From assembly GCA_019752975.1 (NCBI GenBank), contig JAIELM010000083.1:1-20005 (forward strand): a DNA stretch of 20,005 nt, read 5' to 3'. Origin of the DNA: Undibacterium sp. Its GTDB lineage: Bacteria > Pseudomonadota > Gammaproteobacteria > Burkholderiales > Burkholderiaceae_D. Position numbers and translations under genes: made by a program. Of the stretch, positions 8,738 through 16,237 are shown piece after piece. The first letter of the stretch is position 1. Every line of letters begins with the position of its first letter. The notes under the pieces were generated by a model that saw only the letters and a list, made by a program, of their open reading frames with translations, did not search any database and was not told the origin of the DNA.

Positions 8738-9594
8738 TGCACATCCTGATCTGGTGTTGACTGAGGTGCGGCTACGCCGTCGGGAATTTTATAACGGTTA
8801 TAACTCCAAAAATATTGCGCAGCTTGGCTTGCAATGAGCTGTTCCATGGCTTGATTAATGAGGCTCGCTTGTTGAGAAGGCGTGCCTATGAGTGCTTGAT
8901 TAAATTCAGTAAAATGAACCACAAAGCCCGCGCCAAAAGCTAGGCGTTCGGCAAAGGCGAGAACAATAGGTGCGCCGCTCATGTTTTGCAGTTTTGCCGA
9001 GAGTGTCATGGTGTAGGCAGGTTTGCCAAAAAAATTGGCCCACACACCTTCACCTTGTTGTGGCACTTGGTCGGGCAGTAGGCCTATGGTTTCGCCGCGC
9101 TTGAGTGCTTTGGCGAGTATGCGTACTCCTGCAAGATTGGCCGGCGCAAGCTTAATTCCCTTGAGTGTGCGGGCACCTTCTAAGAGCGGTTTGAGCGCCG
9201 ATTTGTGTGGCGGGCGGTATAGGCAGGTAATCGAGGTGCGAGCAGCGACTGCCTGACCTACCAATTCAAAACAACCCAAATGAGGGGTTAAAAAAATAAG
9301 GCCTTTGCCTAGTTCTAGGGCATTTTGTACGACTTCCCAGTTCTCCACTTTGACATTGCGCATCAAGCGTTCGTCGCTGGCGCACCAGACAAAGGGCAAT
9401 TCCATGATGTTCTTACCTGCCTCGCGAATCGCACTGCCTAATTGATCGTGAAAACCCGCCGCTGTGATATTGAGGCGTAGCCGGCGACGATAACTAGCGG
9501 ATACCGCATACACAAAGTAGCCTAGCAGATTGCCAAGATTATGTAAGACAGGAAGAGGGAAAATCGATAGGAAACGAAACAGGCGAATAAGCAT
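8734..9594 (-). CDS. LpxL/HtrB-family lysophospholipid (lipid A) acyltransferase, first of tandem pair
   Basis: The family's usual N-terminus (membrane anchor followed by LGNLLGY) fits a start at ATG 9594, giving 286 residues. The frame is open upstream to 9831, but that extension lacks family character and would run through the metK promoter. The catalytic signature is HLGCFE at 105-110, an HX4E variant of the HX4D motif. PDQVPQQGEGVWANFFG (about 196-212) and the C-terminal AAQYFWSYNRYKIP match lipid A acyltransferases. The gene is divergent from metK and is followed, with a four-base overlap, by a second paralogue, so the pair probably completes hexa-acylation of lipid A or one copy serves another lysolipid. 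The ribosome binding site for 9594 is weak. Confidence 0.88.
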   Translation of the reverse strand: MLIRLFRFLSIFPLPVLHNLGNLLGYFVYAVSASYRRRLRLNITAAGFHDQLGSAIREAGKNIMELPFVWCASDERLMRNVKVENWEVVQNALELGKGLIFLTPHLGCFELVGQAVAARTSITCLYRPPHKSALKPLLEGARTLKGIKLAPANLAGVRILAKALKRGETIGLLPDQVPQQGEGVWANFFGKPAYTMTLSAKLQNMSGAPIVLAFAERLAFGAGFVVHFTEFNQALIGTPSQQASLINQAMEQLIASQAAQYFWSYNRYKIPDGVAAPQSTPDQDVQ

Positions 9595-9653
9595 GGGTGT
9601 GAGTGTGCCGAATATCCTTGTTTTATGAAAATGCAATAAAATTCTAAGGCGAA

Positions 9654-9683
9654 TCGACAGATTTGGTATAAGAGGCGTAAAAT
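9654..9683 (+). promoter_or_regulatory. probable sigma70 promoter of metK
   Basis: TCGACA (9654-9659, five of six consensus bases) and TAAAAT (9678-9683, five of six) are spaced by 18 bases, pointing to transcription from about 9690 and a leader of about 160 bases before metK. Spacing and both boxes are acceptable, but no start site data exist here. Confidence 0.45.
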
Positions 9684-9689
9684 AGCACA

Positions 9690-9849
9690 GATTGGCGCTA
9701 CGAAGAAGTCCTAAGCAAGTAGCTACAGCCCCCGCCGAGTTAAATAGACAACTTGCGAAGCGGGTAATAAATTTCGCTAAAGCGTCGCAGGAACCTTTGA
9801 AACACTGCGGCAGTATTTTTTTAACGCCCATCTTTTATAGGAGTCTGCG
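9690..9849 (+). promoter_or_regulatory. long metK leader with terminator-like hairpin
   Basis: The predicted leader is unusually long for a housekeeping gene. Near its end a short hairpin, ACTG-CGG-CAGT, extended by AAA/TTT pairing with one mismatch, is followed by seven Ts (about 9799-9823), resembling an attenuator. Upstream there are short paired elements such as TTCGCTAAAGCG. None of the known SAM riboswitch consensus structures was recognised by eye. The AGGAG ribosome binding site lies seven bases before ATG 9850. Confidence 0.3.
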
Positions 9850-11028
9850 ATGGCTAATGATTTTCTTTTTACCTCAGAATCTGTCTCTGAAGGTCACCCC
9901 GATAAAGTTGCGGATCAAATCTCTGATGCGATTCTCGATGCTATTTACGAACAAGACCCACGTTCTCGCGTCGCCGCCGAAACCTTAGTCAATACTGGCT
10001 TAGTCGTTTTAGCGGGCGAGATCACCACTAACGCCCATGTGGATTATATTCAGGTGGCGCGTGACACCATCAAACGCATAGGCTATGACAATACTGAATT
10101 TGGTATTGACTATAAAGGATGTGCGGTCTTGGTCGCTTACGATAAGCAATCCAATGATATCGCGCAAGGCGTGGATCATGCTTCGGACGACCACTTAAAT
10201 ACAGGCGCGGGCGATCAAGGTCTGATGTTTGGTTATGCTTGCGATGAAACGCCAGAATTTATGCCAGCACCGATTTATTACGCTCACCGTTTAGTCGAGC
10301 GCCAAGCGCAATTGCGCAAAGATGGTCGCCTGCCTTTCCTACGTCCCGATGCCAAGAGCCAAGTCACAATGCGCTATGTCGATGGCAAGCCGCATAGTAT
10401 AGACACGGTGGTACTCTCGACTCAGCATAGCCCTGAACAAAGCGATGGACAAAAGATGAAGCCGTCTTTTATCGAAGCAGTGATAGAAGAAATCATTCGC
10501 CCAGTGTTGCCAGTGGAATGGTTGAAAGAGACAAAGTTTTTAATTAATCCGACCGGACGTTTTGTTATCGGTGGTCCGCAAGGCGATTGCGGTCTGACTG
10601 GGCGTAAGATTATTGTGGATACTTATGGCGGTGCCTGCCCTCATGGTGGTGGTGCTTTTTCTGGTAAAGATCCTACTAAGGTAGATCGCTCAGCTGCCTA
10701 TGCCGCACGCTACGTAGCCAAAAACATCGTTGCTGCTGGCCTCGCCAAACAATGTCAAATTCAAGTTGCTTACGCCATTGGTGTCGCACGTCCTATGAAT
10801 ATTACGGTATACACGGAAGGTACAGGCGTGATATCCGATGAGAAAATCGCTGCCTTGGTCAACGAACATTTTGATCTGCGTCCACGCGGCATCATACAAA
10901 TGTTAGATTTACTGCGCCCGATTTATGCCAAGACGGCGGCCTATGGCCATTTTGGTCGTGAAGAACCCGAATTTACTTGGGAGCGCACGGACAAGGCGGC
11001 GCTTTTACGGGCTGCTGCCGGATTGTAA
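9850..11028 (+). CDS. metK: S-adenosylmethionine synthetase
   Basis: MetK makes SAM from methionine and ATP, with release of phosphate and pyrophosphate, in the cytoplasm as a tetramer. The 392-residue length is normal. Visible motifs are the ATP-binding GHPDK at 16-20 in [20 protein letters not shown], the adenosine/methionine-binding hexapeptide-containing [12 protein letters not shown] at 119-130, and the P-loop-like [16 protein letters not shown] at 267-282. [11 protein letters not shown] (about 233-243) and the C-terminal [11 protein letters not shown] are also as expected. The start is fixed by AGGAG seven bases upstream. It is divergent from the acyltransferase pair, an arrangement common in Burkholderiales. 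A long palindrome with a trailing T-run follows the stop and probably terminates transcription. Confidence 0.98.
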   Translation: MANDFLFTSESVSEGHPDKVADQISDAILDAIYEQDPRSRVAAETLVNTGLVVLAGEITTNAHVDYIQVARDTIKRIGYDNTEFGIDYKGCAVLVAYDKQSNDIAQGVDHASDDHLNTGAGDQGLMFGYACDETPEFMPAPIYYAHRLVERQAQLRKDGRLPFLRPDAKSQVTMRYVDGKPHSIDTVVLSTQHSPEQSDGQKMKPSFIEAVIEEIIRPVLPVEWLKETKFLINPTGRFVIGGPQGDCGLTGRKIIVDTYGGACPHGGGAFSGKDPTKVDRSAAYAARYVAKNIVAAGLAKQCQIQVAYAIGVARPMNITVYTEGTGVISDEKIAALVNEHFDLRPRGIIQMLDLLRPIYAKTAAYGHFGREEPEFTWERTDKAALLRAAAGL

Positions 11029-11098
11029 GTTTGGATAGGTCGGTATGTTCAGATTTCGTGATTCATCAGCCACCACCAGCAATATAAAAAAACCAGAG

Positions 11099-11184
11099 CC
11101 ACGAGACGAAGAGGCGCAGAGAAAAAACGGAGAAAAACAAAATTTTTCTCCGCTTCCTCTGAGGTTCGTGGTTTGACTTTTTTT
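11099..11184 (+). repeat. long extragenic palindrome after metK, probably also its terminator
   Basis: CGGAGAAAAA at 11128-11137 and TTTTTCTCCG at 11143-11152 form a perfect 10-bp stem with a CAAAA loop. Outside it AAGAGG (about 11109-11114) faces CCTCT (11156-11160), and CCACGA (11099-11104) faces TCGTGG (11166-11171). The right side ends in a T-run (about 11178-11184), giving the form of an intrinsic terminator. The CCACGA...AGAGGCGCAGAG...CGGAG wording resembles extragenic palindromes I recall from many environmental bacteria, but copy number here is unknown. Confidence 0.65.
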
Positions 11185-11197
11185 CATGCTTGGCTGA

Positions 11198-11225
11198 ATA
11201 ATGACGATAGTGGCGATAATGACGA
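11198..11225. repeat. short direct repeat upstream of the M14 peptidase gene
   Basis: ATAATGACGA occurs at 11198-11207 and again at 11216-11225, an 18-base period. It lies 30 to 60 bases upstream of the peptidase start and could be a tandem regulator site or chance. Confidence 0.35.
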
Positions 11226-11254
11226 GTTAATGGTGAGCCGGGGATGGCACAAGG

Positions 11255-12223
11255 ATGAAATTTTGTTTCGTGGTTTATTGTTGGGACGGGATTTTATGCC
11301 GCGTGTTGGCTGCTACGACGGCACTGATAGTCGGTAGCGCTGCACAGTTGAGTTATGCGACCAGCTTCATCGACGGTTCTGCAATGGGTCGCGAGGCAAG
11401 TCCAGAGCCCATTACTGCTTCGACACAAAGCAAGCGTTTGGGTGAGTGGTGTAAGCAAATTACGCCGCGCCTACCTAAAATCACTTATGCCGAATGTAGG
11501 AATAGTCGACTGATACCTAGTGGCGCTAATTCCCTCAATGCGATCCCGCTCATGAGTCGTGATTTTCATGCTGATGGGCGGCGCAAACCGGCATTGCGTA
11601 TTTTGCTTATCGGCGGTATTCATGGTGACGAACAAACCGCCTCGGCCATCGTGTTTAAATGGCTGGAGTTAATGCATAAAAGCGCAGCGCAAGAATTTGA
11701 TTGGAAGGTCGCGCCCTTAATCAATCCTGATGGCCTGCTCGCTAAAAAACCTAAACGAGTTAACGCCAATGGGATTGATCTCAACCGTAATTTTCCCACC
11801 CCGAATTGGGAAGCGGAAGCTCCCCAATATTGGGAAAAAAAGACCAAGAGCGATCCGCGTCGTTTCCCTGGTAAGCAGCCAATCTCCGAGCCAGAAAGTC
11901 GTTGGGTATTTGAGACCATTAAGAGCTACCAACCGCATGTGATTATCTCGGTGCATGCGCCTTTTGGGGTCTTGGATTTAGACGGTCCCGCTAAGCCACC
12001 CAAGCGTTTTGGTCGCTTGTTGTTTAATCGTGTTGGCGTGTATCCCGGATCACTGGGTAATTACAGCGGCATGCACCAAGCGATCCCTGTGCTCACTATC
12101 GAATTACCAAACGCCTTAAAAATGCCGGTCGATGCTGAGGTTGTCAGAATATGGCAGGATATGCAGACTTGGATTAGAAATAATTTGCCCGTTAAAAAAG
12201 CTAGTAAGCAGAATATTTCCTGA
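11255..12223 (+). CDS. exported M14-family zinc carboxypeptidase / MpaA-like amidase
   Basis: The 322-residue product starts with a hydrophobic export signal (about 1-35, ending QLSYA), so it acts in the periplasm or outside. The M14 metallopeptidase core is intact. The zinc ligands His123 and Glu126 are in GGIHGDEQTAS, NPDGLL is at 158-162, and GIDLNRNFP (173-181) carries the substrate-binding Asn-Arg pair. The third zinc ligand is His234 in ISVHAPFG, and the catalytic Glu283 lies in LTIELP. The compact form resembles murein peptide amidase MpaA, which cleaves the gamma-D-Glu-diaminopimelate bond of murein peptides, but E. coli MpaA is cytoplasmic, so the substrate here is uncertain. The ribosome binding site is not clear (a GGGGATGG stretch lies about nine bases upstream), and the true start could be a few codons later. 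The next gene, an exported oligopeptidase, begins 60 bases downstream. Confidence 0.85.
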   Translation: MKFCFVVYCWDGILCRVLAATTALIVGSAAQLSYATSFIDGSAMGREASPEPITASTQSKRLGEWCKQITPRLPKITYAECRNSRLIPSGANSLNAIPLMSRDFHADGRRKPALRILLIGGIHGDEQTASAIVFKWLELMHKSAAQEFDWKVAPLINPDGLLAKKPKRVNANGIDLNRNFPTPNWEAEAPQYWEKKTKSDPRRFPGKQPISEPESRWVFETIKSYQPHVIISVHAPFGVLDLDGPAKPPKRFGRLLFNRVGVYPGSLGNYSGMHQAIPVLTIELPNALKMPVDAEVVRIWQDMQTWIRNNLPVKKASKQNIS

Positions 12224-12283
12224 AGACCTAATTTTCTACCGCAATAGTACGTAGGCCCACTCTACTGAAAGGATATAACAAAA

Positions 12284-14464
12284 ATGAAGACACGATTTTC
12301 GACGGCTTTTCCCACTGTTTTTCAAATAATTAGTGCAAGTATCTTGCTCTCTGGCGGCATCACTTGTGCTACTAGTAGCTTGGCGCAAACCAATGTGATG
12401 CCCGCCGCCGCTGCACCTAGTATTTCCACAGCCTCAGTGGAAGATAAGTACTTGTGGCTAGAAGATGTCGGTGGAGAAAAAGCACTCAATTGGGTCAAAG
12501 CGCACAATCAAGAGACCAGAGCGAAGTTGGACAATGATGCAGGGTTTTTGAAACTACGCGGTGATTTACAAGTCATACTCGATTCTAAAGACCGTATACC
12601 CCACATACAAAAAATCGGCAATGCGGTGTATAACTTTTGGACTGATGGTGAGCATCCGCGTGGCCTTTGGCGTAAAACCAGTTTAGCTGATTATCGAAGC
12701 GCGCAACCCAAATGGGAAGTGGTGTTAGACATCGATGCGATTGCTAAAGCAGAAAATGAAAATTGGGTCTACAAAGGCAGCAATTGCCGCGAACCAGAAA
12801 ATGATCGATGCTTGATAGAACTTTCACGCGGTGGCGCTGACGCAGTGATTGTGCGCGAATTTGATTTGCCGTCTAAAACTTTTGTGAGAGGCGGCTTTAC
12901 ACTGCCAGAATCTAAAATGAGTGTGGCATGGCGCGACAAAAATACGCTGTTCGTCGCCACTGATTTTGGTGCAGATAGTATGACCGATTCTGGTTATCCA
13001 CGGATCGTTAAGGAATGGAAGCGCGGTACCGAAATTAGCGCTGCGCGAACAATTTTTGAGGGGCAAAAAACCGATATCAGCGTTTCTGCTTATAGCCAAC
13101 ATCTGGTGAGTAATAAAGTACGTCTGCGTTACGAGATCGTACAAAGAGGGATCACTTTTTACACCTCCGAGCACTTCCTGATTCAAGGAAGTCGCTTGCG
13201 CAAACTTGATATCCCTGCGCAAGCTGGCCTGTCGTTTTTTGCCAAGCAATTTATCGTCACCTTAAATGAAGCTTGGAATGTGGGCGGTAAAAATTATGCT
13301 TCCGGTAGCGTGTTAGCGATACCATTTGATGCTTTCTTAAAAGGCGATAGACAATTTACGATCTTGTTCGAACCTTCCGCTAGTACCTCTTTTACTAGTG
13401 CAGCTTACACCAAGAATTATGTCTTGATTGAGTCGCTAGAGCACGTAAAAAGTCATTTAGTCGAGTGGAAAATTCAGCACGGAAAATGGATTTCCCGTAC
13501 AGTGAATTTGCCGACTCTAGGTGCGGTCGGTGTAAGCGCTTTGGATGGCGATAAGTCGGATCACTACTTACTTAGCTATTCAGATTATTTAACACCTAGT
13601 GTTTTGCAGTTAGCCAAAGCAGGAACGGATCAACGTGAATTACTCAAATCTGCCCCCGCTTTTTTTGACGCTAGCACTTATCAAACAGCGCAAAAATTTG
13701 CCACCTCAAAAGACGGTACTAAGGTGCCTTATTTCATAGTGAACAAAAAAGAGATTCAGCTCGACGGTAGTCATCCTACCTTGTTGTACGGTTATGGTGG
13801 ATTTCAAGTCTCGCTAACACCTAGCTATTCCGGTGGTATCGGCAAGGCATGGTTGGAAAAAGGCGGCGTCTATGTGGTCGCTAATATCCGTGGCGGTGGC
13901 GAATACGGTCCAACTTGGCATCAAGCCGCACTTAAAGAAAATCGTCAACGTGCTTATGATGATTTTGCCGCAGTAGCAGAAGACTTAATCGCCAGTAAAA
14001 TCACCAGTCCAGCCCACCTAGGTGCGATGGGCGGTAGTAACGGCGGTTTGTTGGCGGGTGTCGCCTTAACCCAGCATCCAGAATTGTTTAACGCGGTCGT
14101 GAGTCAAGTACCTTTGCTCGATATGCAGCGCTTTAATCACCTCTTAGCTGGTGCTTCATGGATGGGAGAATATGGTAATCCTGATGTACCCGCAGAATGG
14201 AATTTTATTCAAAAATATTCGCCTTATCAAAATGTGAAAGCAGAAGTGAAATATCCGAATGTGCTCTTCATTACTTCTACTCGCGACGATAGAGTCCATC
14301 CTGGGCATGCTCGTAAAATGGCCGCTAAAATGCTAGAGCAAGGCCACCAAAATGTCTGGTACTATGAAAACACCGAAGGCGGACATGGTGGTGCAGCCAA
14401 CAATGCACAGCGAGCCGATATGAGTGCAATTACTTATTCATTTTTGTGGAATACCTTGAAATAA
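12284..14464 (+). CDS. exported S9-family prolyl oligopeptidase
   Basis: This 726-residue serine peptidase has the prolyl oligopeptidase layout: an N-terminal segment with a signal peptide (cleavage likely near SLAQT, about residue 35), a seven-bladed beta-propeller (about 100-430) and a C-terminal alpha/beta-hydrolase domain. The catalytic serine is Ser585 in GAMGGSNGGLLAG, the acid is Asp668 or Asp669 in TSTRDDRVHPGH, and the histidine is His701 in EGGHGG. ANIRGGGEYGPTWHQA (about 538-553) is also a hallmark. Such enzymes cut short peptides, often after proline, and an export signal suggests periplasmic peptide breakdown. AAAGGA lies about ten bases before the ATG. Its stop TAA is directly followed by the ATG of the first ABC exporter gene, so the three genes are almost certainly co-transcribed. 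Confidence 0.92.
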   Translation: MKTRFSTAFPTVFQIISASILLSGGITCATSSLAQTNVMPAAAAPSISTASVEDKYLWLEDVGGEKALNWVKAHNQETRAKLDNDAGFLKLRGDLQVILDSKDRIPHIQKIGNAVYNFWTDGEHPRGLWRKTSLADYRSAQPKWEVVLDIDAIAKAENENWVYKGSNCREPENDRCLIELSRGGADAVIVREFDLPSKTFVRGGFTLPESKMSVAWRDKNTLFVATDFGADSMTDSGYPRIVKEWKRGTEISAARTIFEGQKTDISVSAYSQHLVSNKVRLRYEIVQRGITFYTSEHFLIQGSRLRKLDIPAQAGLSFFAKQFIVTLNEAWNVGGKNYASGSVLAIPFDAFLKGDRQFTILFEPSASTSFTSAAYTKNYVLIESLEHVKSHLVEWKIQHGKWISRTVNLPTLGAVGVSALDGDKSDHYLLSYSDYLTPSVLQLAKAGTDQRELLKSAPAFFDASTYQTAQKFATSKDGTKVPYFIVNKKEIQLDGSHPTLLYGYGGFQVSLTPSYSGGIGKAWLEKGGVYVVANIRGGGEYGPTWHQAALKENRQRAYDDFAAVAEDLIASKITSPAHLGAMGGSNGGLLAGVALTQHPELFNAVVSQVPLLDMQRFNHLLAGASWMGEYGNPDVPAEWNFIQKYSPYQNVKAEVKYPNVLFITSTRDDRVHPGHARKMAAKMLEQGHQNVWYYENTEGGHGGAANNAQRADMSAITYSFLWNTLK

Positions 14465-16237
14465 ATGACGCTGTATCAGCTACTCGGCCAATTCATTCTT
14501 CAGCACCGCAGGCAATACGCTGCGGCAGCGCTGATGTTGCTGTTGGTGTCTTTGTTCACCGTCTTGATCCCACGTCAAATTGGTCATATCGTTGATGCGA
14601 TGGTGGCACACACTTTAGCGGGCGAAACGCTGATGTGGGAATTGGCCAAGGTTTTGGCGATGGGGGTTGCGATCTATTTTTTACGAGTGGGTTGGCGCTT
14701 ACAATTGTTTGCCGCTTCATACCAATTGGGTGCGCAACTGCGCTTACGCCTATATCAACGTTTAAGTGCTCAAGGGCCGGCTTTTTTTCAAGATCAACGC
14801 ACCGGTGACCTGATGGCTCTGGGCACCAATGATGCCGACGCAATTGAGTTGGCTTCAGGAGAGGCTGCGCTAGCAGGTTTTGATGGTGCGATGACTTTTG
14901 CCTTGGTGATAGGCGTCATGATCCTTGGAGTTGACTGGCGTTTAGCGTTGGCGGCATTGCTCCCTTTCCCCCTGATGGCGTGGGCGTTTAAACGGATTAC
15001 TCAGCATGTCCATGACGCTTCCAAAGATTCTTTAGAACGCTTTAGTAAGCTCAATGAACAGGTGCAAGAAAGTTTGTCTGGTGTGCGCACTTTACGTGTC
15101 TTAGGTCTAGAACAAAGAAGTGCTGCGCAGTTTGCTCAGCTGGCAGAAGATGCGGCGGGGGCGAGTCTTGCAGCACAGCGCTGGGAAGCCGCGTATGAGC
15201 CAGCAGTGGGAATGGCATTGACTGCAGCTGGTGCGTTGACCTTAGGGGTTGGTGCTTATTTGGTCTGGCAAGATCAGTTGAGTATAGGCCACTTGACCGC
15301 TTTTAGTATGTATTTAGGGCAGTTAATTTGGCCTATGTTTGCTGCTGGTTGGGTATTGTCATTATTAGAGCGTGGCAAAGCCGCTTGGGGACGTTTGCGT
15401 CCCGTGTTGGAGGCGCCGCTGGTGATCGCTGATCATGGTAGCATCACGGCAAAACCTTGTGGCGAATTACGTTTTGATGCAGTCAATTTTCGTTATCCAG
15501 CGCAAACGCATCTCGCCCTCAAACAGCTCAATTTTTCGCTGGCGAGTGGACAGAGTTTAGGTATCGTTGGTGCTACTGGGACAGGTAAGTCCACCATCCT
15601 GCGTTTGATTTTACGTCAATATGAAGCCGAACAAGGTCAGATCACTTGGGGTGGACATAAGCTCATGGATTATCCGCTCTGTTCTTTGCGGGATGCGTTT
15701 AATTGGGTAGCGCAAGAACCGTTTTTATTTTCTGCTTCGATCGCTAGTAATATCGCGCTCTCTAATCCTACGGCGAGTCGCGCCGCGATTATGCATGCCG
15801 CGAGTTTAGCCGTGATTCACGACGACATCATGCGCTTTCCGCAGGGCTATGACACACCAGTAGGCGAGAAGGGTATTACTTTGTCTGGTGGTCAAAAACA
15901 AAGGATAGCGATCGCCCGCGCACTGCTCACCGACTGTAATCTATTATTGTTAGACGATGCTTTATCCGCGGTTGATACCGATACCCAAACGCGAATTTTG
16001 AATCATCTAGCTGCATTGCGAAGCGAACAGCCTGAACGTAGCAGTATTATCGTTAGTCATCGTCTAAGCGCGGTAGCCCAGCTGGACCATATCTTGGTAT
16101 TGCGCGACGGCGCTATTCTTGAACAAGGCAATCACGATAACTTACTTGCGCTAGACGGCTGGTACGCTAGTCAGTGGAAATATCAGCAGTTGGAGGAGAG
16201 TTTGGATGAAGCCAGTATCAATCAAGTCGTCCTCTGA
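14465..16237 (+). CDS. MdlA-like half of a heterodimeric ABC exporter
   Basis: This 590-residue protein fuses an ABC-type exporter membrane domain (about 1-300, six helices) to an ATPase domain (about 335-575). Walker A is GATGTGKST with Lys375, the signature is LSGGQ at 473-477, and Walker B is LLLLDDALSAVD with Asp497. The residue that is normally the catalytic glutamate is Asp498. This is the usual state of the degenerate-site partner in MdlA-type half-transporters, and the following gene supplies the complementary partner. The start codon abuts the oligopeptidase stop, so translation is probably coupled; no strong ribosome binding site is seen. The family is often annotated as multidrug or lipid exporters; the substrate here is unknown, though upstream peptidases hint at peptides. 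Confidence 0.9.
   Translation: MTLYQLLGQFILQHRRQYAAAALMLLLVSLFTVLIPRQIGHIVDAMVAHTLAGETLMWELAKVLAMGVAIYFLRVGWRLQLFAASYQLGAQLRLRLYQRLSAQGPAFFQDQRTGDLMALGTNDADAIELASGEAALAGFDGAMTFALVIGVMILGVDWRLALAALLPFPLMAWAFKRITQHVHDASKDSLERFSKLNEQVQESLSGVRTLRVLGLEQRSAAQFAQLAEDAAGASLAAQRWEAAYEPAVGMALTAAGALTLGVGAYLVWQDQLSIGHLTAFSMYLGQLIWPMFAAGWVLSLLERGKAAWGRLRPVLEAPLVIADHGSITAKPCGELRFDAVNFRYPAQTHLALKQLNFSLASGQSLGIVGATGTGKSTILRLILRQYEAEQGQITWGGHKLMDYPLCSLRDAFNWVAQEPFLFSASIASNIALSNPTASRAAIMHAASLAVIHDDIMRFPQGYDTPVGEKGITLSGGQKQRIAIARALLTDCNLLLLDDALSAVDTDTQTRILNHLAALRSEQPERSSIIVSHRLSAVAQLDHILVLRDGAILEQGNHDNLLALDGWYASQWKYQQLEESLDEASINQVVL

Noticed and set aside
9595..9831. 79-residue N-terminal extension of the first acyltransferase
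   Set aside because: The extension lacks family similarity and would cover the metK promoter region; ATG 9594 gives the normal family N-terminus.
9690..9849. Known SAM riboswitch upstream of metK
   Set aside because: No consensus elements of the described SAM classes were recognised by eye, so it is reported only as a structured leader.
12824..13249. 141-codon minus-strand frame inside the oligopeptidase gene
   Set aside because: It lies fully within a well-supported gene on the opposite strand and has no recognisable domain.
14465..16237. Asp498 as a damaging mutation of the ABC ATPase
   Set aside because: The LLDDALSAVD form is usual in MdlA-type partners and is complemented by the intact glutamate in the second subunit.
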